A DNA stretch of 44,722 bases from an uncultured Alphaproteobacteria bacterium (GTDB taxonomy: Bacteria; Pseudomonadota; Alphaproteobacteria; HIMB59). The DNA is taken from contig CACJQJ010000005.1 of assembly GCA_902595525.1 (NCBI GenBank), positions 1 to 44,722 on the forward strand. The letters are read 5' to 3'. Positions 28,523 through 37,124 of the stretch are shown piece by piece (position 1 is the stretch's first letter; each line of letters opens with the position of its first letter). Made by a program: the position numbers and the translations under genes. The notes beneath the pieces are model-generated. The model was not told the origin of the DNA and searched no databases. It worked only from the letters and a program-made list of their open reading frames with translations.

Positions 28523-30053
28523 TTTTATTAAATTTAATTTTATTTTTAATTAATAAAAGACAAATTAAAGAGGGAACTACCATTAAAGCTGTAATGATGA
28601 AAAATAATCCCCAGTTACCCCCTAACCCATCAACTAATGCTCCAGAAGAAGAAGCTAGTAAAGTTCTTCCTGCTGTTCCAACAGAGGCTAATAAAGCATA
28701 TTGAGTAGCAGTAAAACTACGATCAACTAAAAGAGATATAAATGCAACAAATGCAACTGTTGCAAATGCTGCTGCTAAGTCATCTAATATTACCGCAAAA
28801 GCAAAAAGAGTTTTCGATGGTCCTACCCAAGCTAGCACTGAAAATAAAATATTTGTACCGGCCATTGCAATACCTGCCACAATTAATGTTTTAAAAATAC
28901 CAGATCTCATTGCTATAGCACCACCAATAAGCGTAAATACAATGGTTGTAATCCAGCCTAATGCTTTTGAAAATATTGCTATATCGCCCTTAGAAAAACC
29001 AATTTCCTTGTAAAATACCAAACTCATTCTTCCAAGAAACGCCTCACCAATCTTGAATAAAAATACAAAAGCAAGAATTGCAATACCAATTTTCACTCCA
29101 TTAATACTAAAGAAACTATTTAAGGGGTTTGCTACAACATTGTTTAAATAATAGAGAGTTTGAGAAACAGGATTATCCTCACCAAATCTTTGTATGTAAA
29201 ATGAAAATAAATAAAAGGCTCCTCCAATAACAACAAAAGCTATACCGCCATTAGTAAACCAAATTTTTTCGAAGAATTTTCCAACTAAAAAGCATAAAAT
29301 TCCTATTGAGGTAAACAGGTATCCAGCATTTCTTAGACTATTTACATTTGAATTCGAGGAGTCAGTGTTTATTATCTCTTGGAATCTCTCTTTATTAGAC
29401 TCAGGTATAAATACCAAACCTACATTACATAGTACTATAATTGCCATTAAAAAAATAAATGTTACTTGCCAATATTGATCTACACCTGATAATTCCAGTT
29501 TCTCTGCTATTTCTAAACAAATAAAACCTCCAAGTTTAAAACCAGTCCACCATCCAACAACGGCCATAGCTGCTCCTGCAGCCATACTTGAGGTTTCATC
29601 CCTTTTTATTTGTTCAATTCTTAGAGCATCAATTGTTATGTCTTGAGTAGCAGATGAAATAGCAATCGCTAATCCGACTCCAATTATTAAGGCCAAGTTT
29701 TGTGTTGGCTCTAAGACACTCCATATAACAAGACATATTAAGATGACTGTTTGCATCAATATAATTATTGATTTCCTATGACCCATCTTATTAGTCAAAA
29801 AAGGAAGTCTTAATCTATCGATTATTGGTGCCCATAAAAAATTGAATGCATAAACTCCAAAAATTAGTCCAGCCCAACCTATAGTGCTTCTACTTAAACC
29901 CTCTTCCTTTAACCACAATGATAGTGCGCTTGCAATTAACACCCAAGGGAAACCACTAATTATTCCTAAAAGAAGAATACGTATCATTCTTCTGTCATAG
30001 TAGGCCCCAAATAAAGATTTTAATTTACTAGAATCTATGGATACAGAACTCAT
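28515..30053 (-). CDS. ampG: AmpG-like MFS permease
   Basis: This 512-residue major facilitator protein has 12-14 predicted helices. The N-terminal SGFPWVLIASALSLWL followed by GLSRSTIGWAG and LWAPIIDRL is the hallmark of AmpG muropeptide permeases, which import GlcNAc-anhydroMurNAc peptides for cell wall recycling. A charged central loop with two extra hydrophobic segments around residues 235-280 makes it longer than E. coli AmpG. No amiD/nagZ-type recycling genes are nearby, so the substrate is inferred from sequence alone. Confidence 0.78.
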   Translation of the reverse strand: MSSVSIDSSKLKSLFGAYYDRRMIRILLLGIISGFPWVLIASALSLWLKEEGLSRSTIGWAGLIFGVYAFNFLWAPIIDRLRLPFLTNKMGHRKSIIILMQTVILICLVIWSVLEPTQNLALIIGVGLAIAISSATQDITIDALRIEQIKRDETSSMAAGAAMAVVGWWTGFKLGGFICLEIAEKLELSGVDQYWQVTFIFLMAIIVLCNVGLVFIPESNKERFQEIINTDSSNSNVNSLRNAGYLFTSIGILCFLVGKFFEKIWFTNGGIAFVVIGGAFYLFSFYIQRFGEDNPVSQTLYYLNNVVANPLNSFFSINGVKIGIAILAFVFLFKIGEAFLGRMSLVFYKEIGFSKGDIAIFSKALGWITTIVFTLIGGAIAMRSGIFKTLIVAGIAMAGTNILFSVLAWVGPSKTLFAFAVILDDLAAAFATVAFVAFISLLVDRSFTATQYALLASVGTAGRTLLASSSGALVDGLGGNWGLFFIITALMVVPSLICLLLIKNKIKFNKTS

Positions 30054-30090
30054 TATTTATATGATATTGAAAAATTTATGAATGAAAACT

Positions 30091-30609
30091 TTAATCGCTC
30101 AGAGAACTAAGCCATTTAATTAAATCGGCTCTATCTTGGTCTTTTTTTATACCATTATAATTCATTTTTGTTCCAACTATATACTTTTTAGGTTTTAACA
30201 AAAATTTGTTTAACTCTTCAACATTCCAATCACCACCAAATTCTACTAAAGCACCAGAATATGCAAAACCCTCCATAGAGCCCTTTGATCTATTTACTAT
30301 TCCCCACATAGCAGGACCTACTTTGTTTTCTCCACCTTTAACTTGTGTGTGACAAGAGGCACATTTTTTAAAAATTTTTTCGCCGTTTTCCATACTTGCT
30401 GAAGCTAACATAGGGGTTATTTCAGGAAGAACCTCAAATATATTAACCTCTTCCTTTATTTCTGAAGAGACACCACCCTCTGGGACCTCAATTTTATAAG
30501 CTAGTTCTTCGGGAAACTCTGGATGAATAGCCATATCCGCAACTTTAGAGAAAACAGCAGCTAACAAAAGGGCGAGGATTATTGCCCCTAGAATTTTATT
30601 GGTTTCCAT
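30091..30609 (-). CDS. cycM: Membrane-anchored cytochrome c, CycM-like
   Basis: This 172-residue protein has an uncleaved N-terminal anchor (about residues 6-22), a linker, and a class I cytochrome c domain. Haem attachment is C83-A-S-C86-H87, and Met149 in GTKMNYNG is the expected sixth ligand. VGPAMWGIVNRSKG and YSGAL are typical of the alphaproteobacterial CycM/cytochrome c552 group, which carries electrons from the bc1 complex to cytochrome oxidase. It is divergent from kdsB and 37 bases upstream of the ampG-like gene, in the same direction. Confidence 0.9.
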   Translation of the reverse strand: METNKILGAIILALLLAAVFSKVADMAIHPEFPEELAYKIEVPEGGVSSEIKEEVNIFEVLPEITPMLASASMENGEKIFKKCASCHTQVKGGENKVGPAMWGIVNRSKGSMEGFAYSGALVEFGGDWNVEELNKFLLKPKKYIVGTKMNYNGIKKDQDRADLIKWLSSLSD

Positions 30610-30669
30610 ATTTGAAAGAGAAGTCTATGTTTAAAAATATAGCACTTAAAACGGATTTTTGTCGCATTA

Positions 30670-31389
30670 ATGAACGATACTTTAATAATTATACCAATCA
30701 GATTAAAGGCCTCTAGATTTCCAAATAAACCTTTTGCAAAGATTGGAGACTTACCAATGCTTCATTATATTTACAAACGTGTATCGGATATCACTGATAA
30801 TTTATTGTTAGCCATATGTGATCAAGAAGTAAGAGAATATTGCGAAGAAATGAAACTAAAATTTATCATGACAGACCCTAATCATATGTCTGGTACTGAT
30901 AGAATTGGAGAGGCAGTAAGAAAATTAGAGGGAATAAAAAAATTTAAATTTGTAATTAATGTTCAGGGAGATATGCCATTCATAAGTGCCAATCACTTAC
31001 AATTACTAAAAGAGAAATTATTACAATTCCAAATTAGCACTCTAGCGTGTCCATTTATTAACATTGATGAAGCTAAAAATAGTTCCAAAGTAAAAGTCAC
31101 AATAGATCAACTAAATTATGCTTCAAATTTTTCGAGAATACTTGATAGCAATTTAAAAATTAATAAAAATGTATTTCATCATATTGGAGTATATGCTTAC
31201 CATAAGAAATTCTTATTAGATTTTATCTCTATGCCTCCAACCCAAAGAGAACTTGATGAAAAATTAGAACAACTTCGTATAATCGACACCAGTAAAATTG
31301 GAATTTCTGTCATAAAAGAGGAGATTTTGGGTGTTGATACAAAAGAGGATTTAGATAGAGTAAATCGATTAATTTTAAAAAATGAGTAA
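30670..31389 (+). CDS. kdsB: 3-deoxy-manno-octulosonate cytidylyltransferase
   Basis: This 239-residue enzyme activates Kdo with CTP to CMP-Kdo for LPS core synthesis. The N-terminal IIPIRLKASRFPNKPFAKIG matches the nucleotide-binding signature (usually IPAR..S.RLPGKPL). VINVQGDMPFI contains the metal-binding Asp, and HIGVYAY and LEQLRI are conserved blocks. The usual IPAR is IPIR here, and GKPL is NKPF. The start is 60 bases from the divergent cytochrome gene. The end overlaps pheA by 8 bases (ATGAGTAA). Confidence 0.92.
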   Translation: MNDTLIIIPIRLKASRFPNKPFAKIGDLPMLHYIYKRVSDITDNLLLAICDQEVREYCEEMKLKFIMTDPNHMSGTDRIGEAVRKLEGIKKFKFVINVQGDMPFISANHLQLLKEKLLQFQISTLACPFINIDEAKNSSKVKVTIDQLNYASNFSRILDSNLKINKNVFHHIGVYAYHKKFLLDFISMPPTQRELDEKLEQLRIIDTSKIGISVIKEEILGVDTKEDLDRVNRLILKNE

Positions 31390-32221
31390 AAGAATATCTT
31401 TCCAGGGAGTTGATGGAGCTTACAGTCAATTAGCTGTAAATGATTTTTTTTCTGGTGCAGAAACACTCCCATGCAAAACATTTGAGATTGCTTTGAATGA
31501 AGCTGAGTCGGGTAACGTCGATTATGCTATGATTCCAATTGAAAATTCTGCTGCAGGGAGAGTTGCTGATATTCATCGTTTAATACCAAAATCTAATTTG
31601 CATATAAACTTCGAACATTTTCAAAAAGTTGAACACAAGCTTTTAATTCATCCAGATAGCAAAATCGAAAATATTAAAAATATTTTAAGTCACGAACAAG
31701 CCCTAGCACAATGTAGTGATAAAATCCAAAAATTAGATTTAAATATTTTGATTGGAGCTGATACTGCTGGCTCTGCAAAAACTATCTCTGATGAAAAAAT
31801 ACTTGATACTGCTGCAATTGCCTCAAGCTTGGCAGGTAAGACATATGGCTTAAAAGTAATTGATGAGAATTTTGCAAATTCTTTAAATAACATTACAAGA
31901 TTCTATGTCATGTCTAAAAACGAAAACTTAGAATTTGACAAAAAAAAGACCTATATATCATCATTTCTATTTTCAGTAAAAAATACACCGGGTTCTTTAT
32001 TTAAAGTAATGGGTGGTTTTGCAACTAATAATGTAAATATGATAAAACTTGAGAGTTATAATTATGGAGCTGACTTTGTGATAACACAATTTTATTGTGA
32101 AATTGAGGGACACCCTGAACAAGATAACACCAAATTTGCTTTAGATGATATGTATCATTATTGCTCAAAGGTCAGAAAATTAGGAGTTTTTGAAAAATCC
32201 CCATATCGGGTGAGACAATAA
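31382..32221 (+). CDS. pheA: Prephenate dehydratase
   Basis: This 279-residue enzyme converts prephenate to phenylpyruvate in phenylalanine synthesis. It is a stand-alone dehydratase without a chorismate mutase domain. The catalytic domain includes FQGVDGAYSQLA, YAMIPIENSAAGRV and the NITRFYV motif containing the catalytic Thr. A C-terminal ACT domain follows, with FSVKNTPGSLFKVMGGFA and the LESYNYG block in the place of the ESRP signature used for phenylalanine feedback. Translationally coupled to kdsB; the stop overlaps the probable -35 of the SRP RNA gene. Confidence 0.92.
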   Translation: MSKRISFQGVDGAYSQLAVNDFFSGAETLPCKTFEIALNEAESGNVDYAMIPIENSAAGRVADIHRLIPKSNLHINFEHFQKVEHKLLIHPDSKIENIKNILSHEQALAQCSDKIQKLDLNILIGADTAGSAKTISDEKILDTAAIASSLAGKTYGLKVIDENFANSLNNITRFYVMSKNENLEFDKKKTYISSFLFSVKNTPGSLFKVMGGFATNNVNMIKLESYNYGADFVITQFYCEIEGHPEQDNTKFALDDMYHYCSKVRKLGVFEKSPYRVRQ

Positions 32222-32222
32222 C

Positions 32223-32251
32223 TTCATATTTTCATTTAATACTGCTATAAG
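32223..32251 (+). promoter_or_regulatory. Probable promoter of the SRP RNA gene
   Basis: A -35-like TTCATA (32223-32228; four of six match TTGACA) and a -10-like TATAAG (32246-32251) are separated by 17 bases. The -10 ends seven bases before the predicted 5' end of the SRP RNA at 32259, the correct distance for a start site. The -35 lies directly after the pheA stop. This may also drive dnaX, since I see no terminator after the RNA. Confidence 0.5.
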
Positions 32252-32258
32252 ATAATTT

Positions 32259-32346
32259 GAGAATTACATGGGCAGTTTTTTGTGCCAATCCGGTCAGGTT
32301 CGAAAGAAAGCAGCCGTAACATAAAGAATTGGGTCGTGTAATTCTC
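32259..32346 (+). ncRNA. ffs: Signal recognition particle 4.5S RNA
   Basis: The terminal arms pair as a long helix: GAGAATTACATG at 32259-32270 with CGTGTAATTCTC at 32335-32346. The apical part contains GGTCAGGTTCGAAAGAAAGC followed by AGCC, which is the conserved domain IV of bacterial SRP RNA: a symmetric loop with CAGG/AGCAG and a tetraloop-capped stem. At about 88-100 bases it is the short bacterial form that binds Ffh for co-translational membrane targeting. Its position just upstream of dnaX is shared with many bacteria. The exact ends are inferred from helix pairing. Confidence 0.93.
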
Positions 32347-32359
32347 CTACAATCCTGTA

Positions 32360-33964
32360 ATGAAAAATCAATCAAAAATCCTAGCATTAAAATATAGACC
32401 TTCAAATTTTCAAGATTTGATTGGGCAAGAGTATTTGGTTGATACCATCCAAAAATCAATTGAGCTTAATAAAATTCCTAATGCATATATTTTCACTGGC
32501 ATTCGTGGTGTAGGCAAAACAACAACTGCTAGAATTGTAGCTAAAATGTTAAATTGTACAGTTTTTGATAACAACAAAAATCCTGATTTAGATAATTGTG
32601 AACAAGCTAAAGCTATCACTGAGGATAGACATCCGGATGTCATAGAAATTGATGCTGCGTCGAACACAAGTGTAGAAAACGCAAGAGATATAATTGAGAA
32701 CGTAAAATATAATCCAGTTCTTGGAAAATATAAAGTTTATATAGTTGACGAAGTACATATGTTATCTAAAAGTGCTTTTAATGCACTACTTAAAACTCTT
32801 GAAGAGCCACCACCTCACTCAAAATTTATATTCGCAACTACAGAAATATCCAAAGTTCCGATAACAATTCTTTCGAGATGTCAAAGATTTGATCTGAGAC
32901 GAGTTGATAAGAGGACTTTATTAAATTTTTTAGAGGGTATTGCTGAAAAAGAGGCTATATCGATATCGAAGGATGCATTAAATTTAATTGTAAAGGCTAG
33001 TGAAGGTTCAGTTAGGGACTCACTTAGTATATTAGACCAAGCTAATGTATTCAAATCTCAAAAAGAAATTACAGTAGAAGAAATCATCAACATGCTTGGT
33101 TTTGCAAAGCAAACTGATTTATATGAATTATCTAAATATATTTTAAATAACAATCTTCCAAAATTAATAGCTATGCTTGATGAAATGTATCAAAGGGGAT
33201 CAGAGACCTCTAAAATTATAGAAGATATGATGAATATAATAAATTGGTCATGTAAATTAAAGATAAATAAAGAACTTCTTGATGATGAGTTCTTAACTGA
33301 AGAAGATAAAAATTTTGCCTCATACATTATTCAATTTGACCAAGGTAAGCTTAATATTTTTTGGCAAAGCTTAATGAAAGGTTATGATGAAATTAAAATT
33401 TCACCTCAACCACACATAACTCTAGAAATGATACTTCTAAGGTGTGCGTTCCTATTAAATGATAATCAATCAACAGTCTCAGAAGAAAAAAAAAAGTCTG
33501 AAATCAATCAAAATATAAATCAAGCTTCACCTAACCTTGATCAAGTAATTCAAAATAAAGTAAATCAATTACCAGAGAAGTCTTTGAAAGATAAAATTGA
33601 TATGCATAATCTATTTTTTCAATATTATGGAAAAAATTTTTCACCTTTAATGGCAGGAATTATTATGGAAAATATTCAAGTAATTGAATTCTCAGAAAAA
33701 AATAAAATACTCCATATCAATGTAATTGATAAAAATTTTAATGGAAGTGAAGAGCTATATAAAAATATTATGACTGACTTTGAGCTTGAGATCACTGAGA
33801 AAACAGAAATAACAACTATAGAGAAAATTAAGTCTCTATATAAACAAGAGTTAATTGAGCAAGAAATGAAGACTGATGAATTTAAAAAAGTTCTTGCTAA
33901 ATTTCCTAATGCAAAGATTATAGATATTGAAGAATTAGAAAGAGGTGACGAAAATGATGGGTAA
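32360..33964 (+). CDS. dnaX: DNA polymerase III subunits tau/gamma
   Basis: This 534-residue clamp-loader ATPase has Walker A GIRGVGKTT (residues 48-56), Walker B IVDEVH (128-133) and the SRC motif (172-174, arginine finger). Its zinc module between Walker A and B keeps only Cys65 and Cys80 of the four usual cysteines. Domain III runs to about residue 370. An A10 tract at 33486-33495 (codons 376-379) contains the slippery heptamer A-AAA-AAG; a -1 shift would end at TGA 33499-33501, giving a 380-residue gamma form. The C-terminal tau part is short, about 155 residues. It overlaps ybaB by 11 bases. Confidence 0.95.
   Translation: MKNQSKILALKYRPSNFQDLIGQEYLVDTIQKSIELNKIPNAYIFTGIRGVGKTTTARIVAKMLNCTVFDNNKNPDLDNCEQAKAITEDRHPDVIEIDAASNTSVENARDIIENVKYNPVLGKYKVYIVDEVHMLSKSAFNALLKTLEEPPPHSKFIFATTEISKVPITILSRCQRFDLRRVDKRTLLNFLEGIAEKEAISISKDALNLIVKASEGSVRDSLSILDQANVFKSQKEITVEEIINMLGFAKQTDLYELSKYILNNNLPKLIAMLDEMYQRGSETSKIIEDMMNIINWSCKLKINKELLDDEFLTEEDKNFASYIIQFDQGKLNIFWQSLMKGYDEIKISPQPHITLEMILLRCAFLLNDNQSTVSEEKKKSEINQNINQASPNLDQVIQNKVNQLPEKSLKDKIDMHNLFFQYYGKNFSPLMAGIIMENIQVIEFSEKNKILHINVIDKNFNGSEELYKNIMTDFELEITEKTEITTIEKIKSLYKQELIEQEMKTDEFKKVLAKFPNAKIIDIEELERGDENDG
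33485..33501 (+). promoter_or_regulatory. Candidate programmed slippage site producing DnaX gamma
   Basis: The in-frame codons are GAA AAA AAA AAG TCT GAA. The run of ten adenines includes A AAA AAG, the same heptamer used by E. coli dnaX. A -1 ribosomal shift, or one added A by polymerase slippage as at the Thermus dnaX A-run, gives AAA GTC TGA and stops at once. Losing one A stops at TAA 33516-33518. I see no clear upstream Shine-Dalgarno-like stimulator and only a weak 6-bp downstream hairpin (33519-33524 with 33536-33541). Confidence 0.5.
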
Positions 33965-34280
33965 TATGGGCGGTATGATGAAAAAAGTCCAGGAAATGCA
34001 AACAAAAATGCAAGAAATGCAGAAGGAATTAGAAAATAAAACTGTTGAAGCCGAGTCCGGTGGTGGAATGGTCAAAGTGATTATGAATGGTAAACAAATT
34101 GTTCAATCTATTGATATTGATCCATCACTGTTATCTTCAGATGAAAAAGAGGTATTAGAAGACTTAATTAAAGCTGCACTGAATCAAGCAAAGGAAAAAG
34201 TTGAGGAAATGTCGGCTGAAGAAATGAAAAAAATTACTGGAGGTTTACCATTACCCCCAGGAATGAAGATGCCCTTTTAA
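33954..34280 (+). CDS. ybaB: YbaB/EbfC-family nucleoid-associated protein
   Basis: This 108-residue protein begins at the ATG at 33954. AGAGGTG seven bases upstream acts as its ribosome site; the GTG at 33945 is part of that sequence and is less likely as the start. The methionine-rich helix MMKKVQEMQTKMQEMQ is followed by a short beta domain and a C-terminal helical part ending GLPLPPGMKMPF, the standard YbaB layout. The family binds DNA as a dimer. It sits between dnaX and recR in the conserved dnaX-ybaB-recR order. Confidence 0.93.
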   Translation: MMGNMGGMMKKVQEMQTKMQEMQKELENKTVEAESGGGMVKVIMNGKQIVQSIDIDPSLLSSDEKEVLEDLIKAALNQAKEKVEEMSAEEMKKITGGLPLPPGMKMPF

Positions 34281-34282
34281 AA

Positions 34283-34879
34283 TTGTCACAAGACGAACTT
34301 CAAAAATTTATTAATTTAATTTCTAGGCTACCTGGAATAGGTCAGCGCTCTGCACAAAGAATAGCTTTATATCTAATAAAAAATAAACAAGAATTAATGT
34401 TACCTTTAGGAGAAAGTATAGCAGAAACCGCATCTGTTGTTAAAAAGTGTACTAATTGCGGAATATTAGACGTTGTAATACCTTGCAAAATTTGTTCCTC
34501 AGAAAATAGATTAAAAACCACTATATGTATTGTCGAAGACATGGCTGATGTGTGGGCATTTGAAAGATCTGGATATCATAAAGGCCTTTATCATGTTATC
34601 GGTGGACTTCTATCAGCTTCAAAGAATTTTACAGAGCGGGATTTAAATTTAGATATTCTCAAAGAAAGAATCATAAATAATCAAGTAGAAGAAATTATTC
34701 TGGCACTAAGCGCAACAATCGAGGGACAAACAACAGCACTGGTGATAAAGGACAAACTAGAAAATTATAAAATTAAAATTACTCAACTTGCATATGGCGT
34801 CCCTGTAGGAAGTGAAATTCATTATCTTGATGACAATACTTTAGGAGCGGCGCTGGAATCGCGCAAAAACCTTAGCTAA
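34283..34879 (+). CDS. recR: Recombination mediator protein RecR
   Basis: This 198-residue protein works with RecF and RecO to load RecA at gaps. The N-terminal helix-hairpin-helix region contains RLPGIGQRSAQRIALYL. The zinc module has CTNCGILD and CKIC, with four cysteines. The Toprim domain begins ICIVEDMADVWAFE and continues YHVIGGLLS. The start is TTG at 34283, two bases after the ybaB stop; a better start is not available without losing the first helix. Confidence 0.95.
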   Translation: MSQDELQKFINLISRLPGIGQRSAQRIALYLIKNKQELMLPLGESIAETASVVKKCTNCGILDVVIPCKICSSENRLKTTICIVEDMADVWAFERSGYHKGLYHVIGGLLSASKNFTERDLNLDILKERIINNQVEEIILALSATIEGQTTALVIKDKLENYKIKITQLAYGVPVGSEIHYLDDNTLGAALESRKNLS

Positions 34880-34951
34880 TTTATCTAATCTTATCCCTGT
34901 AAATGTTTGATTTATTGTTTCTATCTGTATAAATAAACTATATTTAATTTT

Positions 34952-35464
34952 ATGTTGAAGCTTATTTATGCACCCGACCCCATATTAAAAAAAGAAAGTG
35001 TATCTTTACCTCAAGTTGACGAACATCACAGAGAATTAATAAAAAAAATGTATGAAATCATGTATTCTGCAAATGGTGTAGGTTTAGCTGCACCTCAAAT
35101 AGGCTTAAATATCCGAATTTTCGTTCTTGATGCAGGATCTAGAGATGAAGAAAAAAAACCTCTAACAATGATAAATCCTAAAATCATATCCATAGATGAA
35201 AATAATGTGCCATATGAAGAGGGATGTTTATCTTTCCCAGAGCATTTTGCAGAAATAGACCGTCCTGAAAAAATTAAAATGGAGTATCTTGATGAAGACA
35301 ACTCAAAAAAAGTATCAACATTTACAGGTTTTGAGTCGAGGATCATACAACATGAATTAGACCATCTAAACGGAATTTTATTCGTTGATCACTTAAGTCG
35401 TTTAAAAAGAGATGTAATTATTAGAAAGATGAAAAAGTATAAAAAAGAAATAGAAAAAATTTAA
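34952..35464 (+). CDS. def: Peptide deformylase
   Basis: This 170-residue metalloenzyme removes the formyl group from nascent proteins. All three motifs are present: GVGLAAPQIG, EGCLSFP with the metal-binding cysteine, and QHELDHLNG with the HExxH histidines. The second motif reads EGCLSFP in place of the commoner EGCLSVP or EGCLSFP variants and is acceptable. First gene of def-fmt-truA-glycosyltransferase; a 72-bp AT-rich gap precedes it. Fmt follows immediately, matching their opposing roles. Confidence 0.96.
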   Translation: MLKLIYAPDPILKKESVSLPQVDEHHRELIKKMYEIMYSANGVGLAAPQIGLNIRIFVLDAGSRDEEKKPLTMINPKIISIDENNVPYEEGCLSFPEHFAEIDRPEKIKMEYLDEDNSKKVSTFTGFESRIIQHELDHLNGILFVDHLSRLKRDVIIRKMKKYKKEIEKI

Positions 35465-36394
35465 ATGAAAAAACAAAGAGTAGTTTATTTTGGTTCACCA
35501 GAATTTTCTCTTCCTCCTCTAAAGACACTTTACCTTGGTGGATATGATATAGTAGGGATTTACACACAAGAGCCAAAAAAAAAATTTAGAGGTCAAAAAA
35601 AATATAATACACCAGTTCAACAATGGGCCGAAAGTCAACTTCTTCCTTTTTTTACTCCCAAAATACTTGATGATAAATCTTTAATAGAATTTAAATCATT
35701 AAAGCCTGACATCGCAATCCTTTTTGCTTATGGGAAAATAGTTCCACTAAATTGGTTAAATACTCCTTTACATGGATTTATTAATATACACGCCTCGCTT
35801 TTGCCAAGATGGAGAGGAGCAGCACCTGTTCAAAGAGCTATCGAAAACAATGATAAAGAAACAGGCATTAGTATAATGAAAATGAACGATCAAATCGATG
35901 AGGGCCCAATTTTAGCCCAAAAGATTATTGAAATTAATGAATTAACTGATGGAAAGCAATTAATTGAACAAATTAGCAATGACTCTTGTTCATTATTATT
36001 CAACATACTAAAAAAATATTTCCTTGGCCAAGTCCAATTAAAAGAACAAGACCATTCACAATCCACATATGCAAAAAAAATAGACAAATTTGAAACACGA
36101 GTGAATTGGGGACTATCTGCAGATATAATTGAAAAAAAAGTAAGAGCCTTTTATCCATCGCCAGCAATGTGGTTTAAATATAAGGGTCAAAGATTTAAAA
36201 TTTTGAAAGCTAAAATTTCTAACATACAAGATGATGAGGGTAAGATAATTAATTTACCACTTACTGTAGCATGTAAAAATGACAGCCTAGATATTTTAAA
36301 AATTCAAGCCGAAGGAAAGAAACCATTAGATATTAAAGAATTTGTTTTAGGAAATAATCAATTTCAATTAAATTCAATGATCGATAATGACTAA
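35465..36394 (+). CDS. fmt: Methionyl-tRNA formyltransferase
   Basis: This 309-residue enzyme formylates initiator Met-tRNA using 10-formyl-tetrahydrofolate. The N-terminal VVYFGSPEFSLPPL and the catalytic block INIHASLLPRWRGAAPVQRA (with the Asn, His and SLLPxxRG motif) are clear. A C-terminal OB-like domain begins near residue 205 (VRAFYPSPAMW). It starts the base after the def stop and overlaps truA by 8 bases (ATGACTAA). Confidence 0.96.
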   Translation: MKKQRVVYFGSPEFSLPPLKTLYLGGYDIVGIYTQEPKKKFRGQKKYNTPVQQWAESQLLPFFTPKILDDKSLIEFKSLKPDIAILFAYGKIVPLNWLNTPLHGFINIHASLLPRWRGAAPVQRAIENNDKETGISIMKMNDQIDEGPILAQKIIEINELTDGKQLIEQISNDSCSLLFNILKKYFLGQVQLKEQDHSQSTYAKKIDKFETRVNWGLSADIIEKKVRAFYPSPAMWFKYKGQRFKILKAKISNIQDDEGKIINLPLTVACKNDSLDILKIQAEGKKPLDIKEFVLGNNQFQLNSMIDND

Positions 36395-37124
36395 TATAAA
36401 ACTTACAATCGAATATCATGGTTTACCTTATTGTGGTTGGCAATATCAGAAAAATGAGAAGACCGTGCAAGGTGAAATAGAGAAAGCAATATTTAAATTT
36501 TCTGGTGAAAAAAAAACTATTCAAGGTGCTGGGAGAACTGATGCTGGAGTACATGCTCTAGCACAATGTGCTAATTTTGAGTTAGAAAAAAAATTTGATG
36601 AATATCAAATTTTAAATGGTATTAATTTTCATCTAGGAACGGAAAAGATTAGAATTACTAAAGTAGAAAATGTAGATCAAGAATTTAATGCACGTTTTAC
36701 AGCTAAGAGCAAAATTTATAATTATCAAGTTTTTAATAGTCAAGCACCATCAGTCATTGAGGATGATTTTAGTATACATATTCGTCAACCTTTGGATATA
36801 GACTCAATGCAAAATGCTGTTAAATTATTTCTTGGTAAGCACGATTTTTCTTCGTTCAGAGCACAAGGATGTCAAGCTAACAAACCACATAGAACTATAG
36901 ACGATGCGTCAATTGAAGTTAAAGGTAAAAAAATTATTTTTATATTTAAAGCACAGTCTTTTCTTTATCAACAAATTCGAATAATGGTGGGTTCTTTATT
37001 AGAAATTGGATTAAAAAATAAAAATATTAATTGGATAAAAGAATTAATTAAAGCTAAAGATAGAAGCTTAGCCGGACCAACAGTTCCATCAAAAGGATTG
37101 ATTTTAAAGGAGATTTCTTATTAA
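36387..37124 (+). CDS. truA: tRNA pseudouridine(38-40) synthase
   Basis: This 245-residue enzyme isomerises uridines 38-40 in the anticodon arm. The catalytic aspartate is in GAGRTDAGVHALAQ near residue 52. The N-terminal YHGLPYCGWQYQ and the later FLYQQIRIMVGSLLEIG are family blocks. It keeps the typical alphaproteobacterial def-fmt-truA order. Its last bases carry the ribosome binding site and first codon of the next gene: AAAGGAG at 37106-37112 lies inside the truA frame. Confidence 0.96.
   Translation: MTNIKLTIEYHGLPYCGWQYQKNEKTVQGEIEKAIFKFSGEKKTIQGAGRTDAGVHALAQCANFELEKKFDEYQILNGINFHLGTEKIRITKVENVDQEFNARFTAKSKIYNYQVFNSQAPSVIEDDFSIHIRQPLDIDSMQNAVKLFLGKHDFSSFRAQGCQANKPHRTIDDASIEVKGKKIIFIFKAQSFLYQQIRIMVGSLLEIGLKNKNINWIKELIKAKDRSLAGPTVPSKGLILKEISY
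37106..37112 (+). promoter_or_regulatory. Shine-Dalgarno deciding the glycosyltransferase start
   Basis: AAAGGAG ends seven bases before the ATT codon at 37120. The glycosyltransferase frame is open only from 37108 and has no ATG, GTG, TTG or CTG before the ATG at 37180. The spacing therefore points to initiation at ATT 37120, within the last codons of truA. Confidence 0.5.

Noticed and set aside
32295..32310. GGTTCGAAA, which looks like a tRNA T-loop
   Set aside because: It is part of the SRP RNA apical domain; no acceptor stem or anticodon arm can be formed around it.
33945..33953. GTG at 33945 as the ybaB start
   Set aside because: It lies inside the AGAGGTG sequence that makes a good ribosome site for the ATG at 33954.
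34880..34951. TATAAA at 34928 with TTGATT at 34907 as a def promoter
   Set aside because: The spacer is only 15 bases and such words are frequent in DNA this AT-rich, so I did not list it as a feature.
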